Source of the DNA: Paraphysomonas bandaiensis
Lineage: Eukaryota > Chrysophyceae
Assembly (NCBI GenBank): GCA_965644295.1
Contig: CBFFRP010000412.1
Location: forward strand, 1-64,000
DNA: 64,000 nucleotides
Reading direction: 5' to 3'
Every line of letters starts with the position of its first letter. The stretch's first letter is position 1. The position numbers and the translations under genes are program-made. Positions 56,654-64,000 of this stretch are shown piece after piece. The notes under the pieces were generated by a model that was given only the letters and a program-made list of their open reading frames with translations, was not told the origin of the DNA and searched no databases.

Positions 56654-57189
56654 ATGGACAGCACCAGGCCCTTGTATGCGATGGAGACATCATCTATAGC
56701 TGCCACTCCAATGGCAGTTAGAAATCGAGTCCCTATTGTTTCACCTTGGAATTCACCTGAAAAGGTACAGGATGCAATAACTCCCATTCCTGCATAGTGT
56801 GTACAGATGATGAGAATTCCTGTAGCAGTGTATGCTCGCTCCGCCTTTGTTTTCTTTCGTTGGTATGCATCAGGTATGATGGACTTGCACAGTACAAGTG
56901 TTCAACATGTACCGAAGAATGGTACATACCATGCTACATTTTATTGGGCCGAATATAACAATTCCAGATAAGCCAAGTGGAAGCGGCCTTGTGGCATATG
57001 GGAAGTCTATACGTATCATACGTCACTTTAATTTGGAGACACGGCAGTGACAAATATATTGCGTTTATGTGATAAAGTAAAGAATAAGGAGTACGCTACT
57101 GCAAAATTAAGTGGTACAAAGAAGCAAAGGAAACAGTCGATCAAAGATAATGTGGCTTCAAATTATGAGATCCCACGGGTGCTCCAATT

Positions 57190-57415
57190 AACAATGTTAG
57201 TTTGAACCCTTCTATAGTTCCAAGTGTGGATTTATCAGGAACGCCAGTATCCTTTCCATCCATGGCTCCAAGTCAAGATGTCGTTGACAGCAATGTCAGT
57301 ATGTGCCCGACAGTGCTTCCGTCAGTGGAATCTAGTTGTACACCTTCGGGTCCGTCTCCGACTTCTCTGGCTACCAATGGTAGTATGCAACCATCAGAAA
57401 GTTGATATTAAGGTC
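57190..57415 (+). pseudogene. PT-linker gene remnant
   Basis: The frame reads NPSIVPSVDLSGTPVSFPSM and continues with PTVLPSVESS and PSGPSPTS, the same Pro/Ser/Thr linker style as the deacetylase gene, then ends. No flanking domains were found, so it looks like debris of a secreted protein gene. Confidence 0.4.
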
Positions 57416-57580
57416 GACCCTTACTCACGAGCTGTTGATGACCTATCTCCTACTTGGAATACTTTGTAGATATATGATATATAATTCGTATGTATGTAAT
57501 ATATTCTTCCTAACCCTATCCCTAATATTAGACTGTTTACCCTAAAATCCTGCTACTTTATTATTTATGTATTTTTGGAA

Positions 57581-57690
57581 ATATTATTCAACCTAGTCAA
57601 ATTGGTTGAATTACCTAGTCACACTATTTTTGGTGGAATAACCTAGTCAAAGTAATAAATGACTCAACCTAGTCAACTTTGGTATGACAG
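57581..57690 (+). repeat. Degenerate copy of the MULE-like terminal repeat
   Basis: ATATTATTCAACCTAGTCAA and the following CCTAGTCACAC and AATAACCTAGTCAAAG align with the terminal repeat at 57870, but without the GGGAT start. It lies ~180 bp outside the intact element and is probably a remnant of an older insertion. Confidence 0.7.
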
Positions 57691-57869
57691 ACACCACAGT
57701 ATAATATTATGTATGTTGCACGGGAGATCCCTTAATAATCAAGCGCAAACCCACTATCGCTTGTGAGCAGGGTAGGAAACAATATATTGCAGTGCTATTG
57801 TTAGATAGCGTTCCAACAATACTATTGACGGAGATTTTAAACAGGCTCAACAAGAATACAATTACAATA

Positions 57870-57945
57870 GGGATATATTATTCAACCTAGTCAATTTGGT
57901 TGACTTTCCTAGTCACACCAAAATTGGTGTAATAACCTAGTCAAA
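57870..57945 (+). repeat. Left 76-bp TIR
   Basis: Exact inverted match to 61920-61995. It contains several CCTAGTCA motifs in regular order and an internal palindrome ACACCAAAATTGGTGT. Confidence 0.97.
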
Positions 57946-58364
57946 GCAATAAATGACTCAACCTAGCCAATTATAGTATTAAACCTAGTCATGGATTGTA
58001 CTCGCATATAGCTACGAATTACAGAAGCATGAGGCCATAGAAGGTGAATTAAAATCAATACAACATAGATCAGGCGAACACAAAGCTAAAGAGCAGTAAT
58101 ATAGTAAGATATAACAGCATGGGCAGGACTCCATCGCTCTCTCCAATGCTCAAGTAGGCTTTTGTACACCATTCTTTCTCAACACAATCTCCATGGATGT
58201 CCTTCAGTCGCCTTCAGAAACATTGATGAAACCTTGCACTCTGGGGGGGTCTATCAGCATCACTTAATTTAGTAATATAACTATGAATTATCATGCACAA
58301 GTGTGACAACAACACGCTAACCTCTCACACACCGTAGGACCTATACCTCTCTTATTTGCAGCTG

Positions 58365-58775
58365 TCCGCGGTTTTGGGACAATGGTCGTTACTGCTCCCA
58401 CTCCCTAGCCGTACATCACTTGCGAGGTATGTGTATGTCACTTACACACCCTTACATATATTAATTATGTCCTTAGGGGACATTGATGTAAAGCACATGG
58501 CGAGCACTATCAGGCCTGCAAGGAAACGCGGCCGGCCTCGCAATGCAGCTAGGGCACTTATCAACGATGACCCCATAGATGTGGAGGCCCTTAAGCCAGG
58601 GGACTGGAAGAACGCGTATGTTCGCCACCCACAGTACCTGAATGGTATGTGCGTGGATTACCGCGTGGTGCCGAACCACAGAAATAAAAAAATTCTTCGC
58701 TGGCAGTGTCGGTTTTCTGATGCTCCAGATGACATCCTTGCTCATCCGAAGATTGGGATATATTATTCAACCTAG
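58365..58775 (+). pseudogene. Captured gene fragment with AT-hook (two exons)
   Basis: Exon A (~58365-58428) reads CPRFWDNGRYCSHSLAVHHL and ends at a GTATGT donor. Exon B starts after CCTTAG at 58477 and continues in phase with GDIDVKHMASTIRPARKRGR, a GRPR AT-hook core, and RWQCRFSDAPDDILAHPKIG, where the inner terminal repeat cuts in. A paralogous copy of the last motif is at 61525-61610 (RWQRRFCDAPDEIFVHPKI). Origin and function unknown. Confidence 0.5.
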
Positions 58776-59439
58776 TCAATTTGGTGGAATTTCCTAGTCA
58801 TTCCATTTTCGGTGTAAAAACCTAGTCAAAGCCATAAATGACTCAACCTAGCCAAATATAGTATTAAACCTAGTCGTTCTTATATCCATTGATTACACAT
58901 TGTGACTGTCTAAGATACGCGCACACATCACACAACATATTGATGGCTCGGAGAGCATCACAACAAACATAGCAATTCATTCATATCTACATAACAGTGT
59001 ATGTGTATGTATATGCAGCATATCTGTGTAGCTTATTAGAGTACGATGGTCTCTTATCAGTGTTATGAGGAGGAGGAGTGGTCAGTGTAGCTGTGCTGTG
59101 GACATACCCCCATGAATATACGTAGACAGACACCTGGAGATCTTCATACGCTATGAGTGAGATCGCTTCCCTTCCTTAAGCGACTTGCTTGTTGAATGAG
59201 CGACTGCTTTGACTTCCAGAGGGCATGAATACCCCATGTTTCTAGACCGATTAAGAAAAAAGAGGGGTTTTCATGTCAAAGTCTGCGTATTTGTAAAAAC
59301 AACATCACTGAAATGGACTGCCTTTCCAGGAGCAGATCAAACGATGAGGAGTCTGTCGTACAGTGGAGCCCTTCAATCTCTCTGCCACGGGATGGATCAC
59401 TGGCAGTCTCCCTCAGTAGTCTCTTGATGCTCCCATTAT

Positions 59440-60352
59440 GACCTGTACACTACAGTCATTGTGCCCTCTACACTGCAGTGGTTATGATATGTACACTGTA
59501 GTGGTTATGATATGTACACTGTAGTGGTTATGATATGTACACTGTAGTGATACTGTGGCCTCTACACTGCAGTGGTTATGATATGTACACTGCAGTGGTT
59601 ATGATATGTACACTGCAGTGATACTGTGGCCTCTACACTGCAGTGGTTATGATATGTACACTGCAGTGGTTATGATATGTACACTGTAGTGATACTGTGG
59701 CCTCTACACTGCAGTGGTTATGATATGTACACTGCAGTGGTTATGATATGTACACTGCAGTGATACTGTGGCCTCTACACTGCAGTGGTTATGATATGTA
59801 CACTGTAGTGGTTGTGACCTCTACACTGCAGTGGTTATGATATGTACACTGTAGTGGTTGTGACCTCTACACTGCAGTGGTTATGATATGTACGCTGTAG
59901 TGGTTATGATATGTACACTGTAGTGATACTGTGGCCTCTACACTGCAGTGGTTATGATATGTACACTGTAGTGATACTGTGGCCTCTACACTGCAGTGGT
60001 TATGATATGTACACTGTAGTGGTTGTGGCCTCTACACTGCAGTGGTTATGATATGTACACTGTAGTGATACTGTGGCCTCTACACTGCAGTGGTTATGAT
60101 ATGTACACTGTAGTGATACTGTGGCCTCTACACTGCAGTGGTTATGATATGTACACTGTAGTGATACTGTGGCCTCTACATTGCAGTGGTTATGATATGT
60201 ACGCTGTAGTGGTTATGATATGTACACTGTAGTGATACTGTGGCCTCTACACTGCAGTGGTTATGATATGTACACTGTAGTGATACTGTGGCCTCTACAC
60301 TGCAGTGGTTATGATATGTACACTGCAGTGGTTATGATATGTACACTACAGT
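59440..60352. repeat. Minisatellite of alternating 23- and 25-bp units
   Basis: About 900 bp built from CAGTGGTTATGATATGTACA-type 23-bp units and GTGATACTGTGGCCTCTACA-type 25-bp units, joined by CACTGCAGTG or CACTGTAGTG. The CTGCAG/CTGTAG alternation and unit order form higher-order patterns. Confidence 0.95.
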
Positions 60353-61300
60353 GGTTGTGGGACAATAGCCGCTGTTGGCCTTACTGACTATCCGTACATC
60401 ACTTGCGAGGTATGTGCGAGACATATATTGTCTGGTATATCTATTTACAATCTTGTGAGTGCTAATCATAGTGTTATAGGTACCTCAGTACTACAGCTGT
60501 TCTCGGTTGTGGGACAATAGCCGCTGTTGGCCTTACTGACTATCCGTACATCACTTGCGAGGTATGTGCGAGACATATATTGTCTGGTATATATATTTAC
60601 AATCTTGTGAGTGCTAATCATAGTGTTATAGGTACCTCAGTACTACAGCTGTTCTCGGTTGTGGGACAATAGCCGCTGTTGGCCTTACTGACTATCCGTA
60701 CATCACTTGCGAGGTATGTGCGAGACATATATTGTCTGGTATATATATTTACTATTTACAATCTTGTGAGTGCTAATCATAGTGTTATAGGTACCTCAGT
60801 ACTACAGCTGTTCTCGGTTGTGGGACAATAGCCGCTGTTGGCCTTACTGACTATCCGTACATCACTTGCGAGGTATGTGCGAGACATATATTGTCTGGTA
60901 TATATATTTACAATCTTGTGAGTGCTAATCATAGTGTTATAGGTACCTCAGTACTACAGCTGTTCTCGGTTGTGGGACAATAGCCGCTGTTGGCCTTACT
61001 GACTATCCGTACATCACTTGCGAGGTATGTGCGAGACATATATTGTCTGGTATATATATTTACTATTTACAATCTTGTGAGTGCTAATCATAGTGTTATA
61101 GGTACCTCAGTACTACAGCTGTCCTCGGTTGTGGGACAATAGCCGCCGTTGGCCTTACTGACTATCCGTACATCACTTGCGAGGTATGTGCGAGACATAT
61201 ATTCTCTAGTATATATATTTACAATCTTGTGAGTGCTAATCATTGTGTTATGTACTATCATAGGTACCTCAGTACTACTAATGTCCTCGATTGTGGAGCA
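60352..61300 (+). repeat. Tandem array of exon-like units (~152/159 bp)
   Basis: Units start at GGTACCTCAG 60479, 60631, 60790, 60942, 61101 and 61263, giving spacings of 152, 159, 152, 159 and 162. A partial unit precedes at 60352. Each unit contains an exon A-like block (TCTCGGTTGTGGGACAATAG to CATCACTTGCGAG) followed by a GTATGTGCG donor, and ends with a TTATAG acceptor-like string. The exon frame has an in-frame TGA in the repeated copies. They are tandem duplicates of exon A at 58365. Confidence 0.9.
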
Positions 61301-61404
61301 ATAGCCCCCTACTATATTTTTTCTCTGTACAACTGCGTTTCACTGTTGCCTATAGGTGCACATCACTTGGGAGGTGTGTACGAGATATATATTGTCCTGT
61401 ACAT

Positions 61405-61613
61405 ATCTTAATGTTATCGTCAGGGAACATTATTGTCAAGCTCCATTATGCCTGAAAGGATTTGCGGCAGTCCTTGCAATAATTCGAGTGCCTGGAGATA
61501 TGTATATGCTTGGATTGGTGCTGGTATACAAGAGCGAGAAAGGGTTTCGATGGCAGCGTCGGTTCTGTGATGCCCCTGATGAGATATTTGTCCATCCTAA
61601 GATACGATGCTAA
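61405..61613 (+). pseudogene. Second copy of the captured exon B
   Basis: After CAG at 61421 the frame reads EHYCQAPLCLKGFAAVLAII and ends with RWQRRFCDAPDEIFVHPKI, then stops. It is paralogous to 58477-58760 but lacks the AT-hook part. Confidence 0.45.
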
Positions 61614-61670
61614 AATATATGATGCACATTGCATATTGCATGCATGCAATATTTGTAGAGTATGCTCCCA

Positions 61671-61995
61671 CGTTTGACTAGGTGAATACCCTATTCCACC
61701 TAGTCAACCTAGTCATTGTAAAGTTAAAAATCTAATTATTTAATGACTAGGTTTTTCAACCTTTTGACTAGGTTTTTACTCCAATTTTGGTGTGACTAGG
61801 AAATTCCCCAAAATTGACTAGGTCGAAAAATACATCCCAAGATTGTGGGGTTCCACCTAGTCAACCTAGTCATTGTAAAGTTAAAAATCTAATTATTTAA
61901 TGACTAGGTTTTTACACCTTTTGACTAGGTTATTACACCAATTTTGGTGTGACTAGGAAAGTCAACCAAATTGACTAGGTTGAATAATATATCCC
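61671..61995 (-). repeat. Right terminal region, duplicated
   Basis: Two successive inverted copies of the terminal repeat (61671-61838 and 61855-61995). Each includes CACCTAGTCAACCTAGTCA-type subterminal motifs. The outer one carries the perfect 76-bp TIR. Confidence 0.9.
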
Positions 61996-62004
61996 ATTAC
62001 AATA

Positions 62005-62177
62005 TATTGCAATATATTAGTATGACTAATCAGTAAGTAAACACATCCGTAGATTCCATTTTTAGTATTAGTCATTAAGATCACATGGCAACCAATCCCA
62101 CAACTGCTTATAGCTAATAAAACTCCACCTCATCCTCATCCGATGAGCCACCATCGTTGACGTCAACATCACCATAT
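62005..62177. other. Intergenic
   Basis: No feature identified. Confidence 0.4.
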
Positions 62178-62530
62178 TCATCCAAAATTAATTCTTAGGC
62201 TGCTTAAAATGTGCCGAATGAGAGGTCTAATGCCTTGGTCAGGTCGTGTCACAACTCCATCCTTTTTTCGCTTCTCTTTGCTACCGAGGAGTTCATTGAC
62301 CGCAAGGTTAAGTCGATGAGATGCATATCCAACTAGAGGGTTACACCTATAAATTATTGGAAAAGTTATAACAGACAAACAAAAGTTACTCAAACAAAGG
62401 TATTACCGGAATCGTTTGCCAGCTTTCTGGTTTTAGCGCAGTTGTCCCCAATGTAGAACCATCAATAACGCAAACATTATCAGCATTAACCACTTTACCC
62501 ACTCAAAAAAACGTTTTTTGCTTTGTCCGA
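62178..62530 (-). pseudogene. hAT transposase remnant
   Basis: On the minus strand NVCVIDGSTLGTTALKPESW is followed by a GTAATA...TATAG intron-like gap (about 62407-62347) and CNPLVGYASHRLNLAVNELL. This is the hAT core block with the second Asp region and the GCASHRLNLAV motif. Flanks are decayed. At 62585-62650 a donor/acceptor pair resembling the captured exon A/B junction (CTTGTGAGGTATG, GTTCAGGGAACATT) is also present. Confidence 0.65.
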
Positions 62531-62659
62531 AGGTTGGAAAACAAAGCATCCATGGGAACAATAAAACTTTTTTTCCTAGCCCTGCTTGTGAGGTATGATG
62601 TAAAACGCATTTATAGCTTCTGCATATCTTAATAATGTGTTCAGGGAACATTTATAATG

Positions 62660-64000
62660 TTAAGTATTTTGTAGTACATCGCAAGACATAACTGACGGAT
62701 ACGCAACCACCAAAACTTCATAGGACAAACCGGTGGACGTATGACTCCGACGTTTCAGTTAGCCTCACCATAGACAACACATCTATTTGATCTTCTGTAT
62801 CTTATAACCTCCACGTATGATTTCTGATCCTCATCGGATCAATCACACCACAAAAACGAGAGCACCCGAACTACTCTCTGGCAAAATACGAAGGGACAAT
62901 CTCCTCCCTGAAATCTCATCCGCCGAATTGACTTATTTTGGGTGTTCCCCACGAAGCCGGCGTAGATGAAGACCCACCTCTCTTGTCGTCACAAGAACGA
63001 GGTTTTTAGTACAGCCACATCATCTATATCGACTATACGATGGCCGAACTCAGCACTCCATCTATCTCACTTGTGCCCCCATCGATAGCACTGCACCCCC
63101 ATCCACACAGTCAGACACATTACTGAATCACCGTGCTCACACTTTATAAAATATACTGGTTTTATATCCTATATACTGTATGTTTCTACTATACAAAGTA
63201 GTATCACTCCAGCACTACAAGTCGTACTGACTCTCTCTCCAGTTACATTCCAATGGTTAAACTTCAGCAGTTGTTTCCAACTACCATCCGCTACCGTGTC
63301 AAGTTATGACACAATTGGATGATTTACTAAAAGTTAACTGGACGTGTATTTACTCGTTAATCAAGTTAAGATGAGGGAAGATTAAGATTAATAAACTATA
63401 TATCACGTTATCTCTACTACCACTCATTTCTTATATGGTCACTATCTTCTTGTATGGTCAATATATATTCAGTTCTCATTACTTCTCATAATACAGTTAA
63501 CCACTACTGTATTCTCCAGTAACAATTATGGACTAGAAGCATTGGGTAGCCACTCAACATGATGGCATCGAATAAACCAATTTGATGATTTAATTCGTCA
63601 GTACCCTTGAATGAAATTTCACCTGGGTGCTGACGCGGAAATTGTTCAAAATACAGATTTCGAGAGAGCAGAGCAGAAAGCACAGGTGCGATGCCTTTTT
63701 GGTTAATGATGTTCCTGCACACGAAGGTGAACTTGAAGAAAAAGGTGAGGAGGAAGACGACGCTCTTCGTTTACGTAAAGACAACGGAAAGCGCCAAAAA
63801 CCATTCATCAAACTTCCAACACAATATACGATATTCGTATAGTACTACCAATGATTATTTAGCAGAGCTAAGATTGTTATGACTAGATTTATACAAGCGA
63901 ATAAAACCTAGATAGACACCTTGAAATGTTAGTGTTCAGAAAGTTATTCTAAGCTCTATAAATAGTATTAATTGCATATTGCCAATAATTGGATGCTGTT
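62660..64000. other. Window end: no gene called
   Basis: Includes the dispersed repeat at 63299-63530. An open frame at 63627-63842 (+) is Glu/Lys-rich (EGELEEKGEEEDDALRLRKD) but has no start context or family, and may belong to a gene continuing beyond the window. Confidence 0.35.
63299..63530 (+). repeat. Dispersed ~240-bp repeat (possible solo LTR), copy 2
   Basis: Inverted relative to 45195-45450. It begins TGACACAATTGGATG and ends TCTCCAGTAACA, consistent with TG...CA LTR ends, but no clean target duplication is visible. Confidence 0.7.

Larger units (their letters stand above)
58755..61838. mobile_element. Inner pair of diverged TIRs (nested or duplicated ends)
   Basis: GGGATATATTATTCAACC at 58755 and the reverse complement of 61743-61838 form a second, diverged terminal pair of the same family, flanked by AAGATT on both sides (58749-58754 and 61839-61844). 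It may be an older element nested within the outer one, or duplicated ends. Confidence 0.6.
57870..61995. mobile_element. MULE-like non-autonomous DNA transposon, perfect 76-bp TIRs
   Basis: 4126 bp. The first 76 bp (57870-57945, starting GGGATATATTATTCAACC) are the exact reverse complement of 61920-61995. Both ends are flanked by the 9-bp duplication ATTACAATA (57861-57869 and 61996-62004). Long TIRs with 9-bp duplications are the hallmark of Mutator-like elements. No transposase is encoded; the interior holds gene fragments, a minisatellite and an exon array, the content pattern of Pack-MULEs. Confidence 0.92.

Noticed and set aside
60023-60232. 69-aa repetitive ORF (WPLHCSGYDMYTVVIL units)
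   Set aside because: It is only the translation of the minisatellite, with no start context and frame changes between units.
60352-61300. Regular repeats considered as a CRISPR array
   Set aside because: Units are ~152-162 bp and contiguous without unique spacers, the window is eukaryotic, and no cas-like genes exist.

Overview
This is a nuclear eukaryotic window. Genes contain very short GT-AG introns (mostly 44-60 bp, up to 157 bp) that I could place by reading frame and conserved protein families. Large parts are retrotransposons, DNA-transposon remains and satellites. Two long coiled-coil proteins (one resembling a ciliary transition-fibre protein), a cAMP-receptor-like 7TM receptor and long PT-rich linkers in a secreted carbohydrate-active protein suggest a flagellated protist or alga, possibly a stramenopile. 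No rRNA, tRNA or organelle marker is present to fix the lineage.

Layout. 1-757 is a (TACA)n microsatellite. 833-3051 (+) is a coiled-coil FBF1-like gene. 3.4-5.2 kb holds nested retroposon tails. 5886-7618 (-) is a coiled-coil gene, divergent from 7978-8877 (+), a secreted protein with two SET-like halves. 9737-11705 (-) is sphingosine-1-phosphate lyase (7 exons). 12.0-16.4 kb is an inverted-repeat area with duplicated gene debris. 16669-17477 (+) is a small membrane protein. 18338-19237 (-) is a truncated hAT transposase. 19771-21723 (-) is a Vms1/ANKZF1 homologue.

23268-29703 is a nested insertion: a solo copia LTR (TSD TGACG) split by a LINE (TSD TGTATTAAGCTG). That LINE encodes a SET domain fused in frame to its APE endonuclease, followed by RT, RNase H and a zinc-knuckle-like region. 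Its 3' tail, with a hairpin that shows a compensatory base change, recurs in about ten truncated or non-autonomous copies across the window. 31160-33196 (-) is a four-exon conserved gene of unknown function. 34795-37120 (-) is a Crypton-like tyrosine recombinase gene next to satellites. 37440-38663 (+) is the 7TM receptor. 39076-44810 is an apparently intact Ty1/copia element with identical 265-bp LTRs and TSD ACTAT.

47021-48731 (+) is proteasome lid subunit Rpn6 (6 exons). 49.4-51 kb is a palindromic pair of retroposon copies. 51860-55330 (-) is one gene for a membrane-anchored protein with two polysaccharide-deacetylase domains and a polysaccharide-lyase-like domain. 57870-61995 is a non-autonomous, MULE-like DNA transposon with perfect 76-bp TIRs and 9-bp TSDs; it carries gene fragments and an array of repeated exons. 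The end of the window holds hAT debris and a dispersed repeat. The host genes are unrelated housekeeping or surface functions; there is no operon logic, and the mobile elements dominate the structure.
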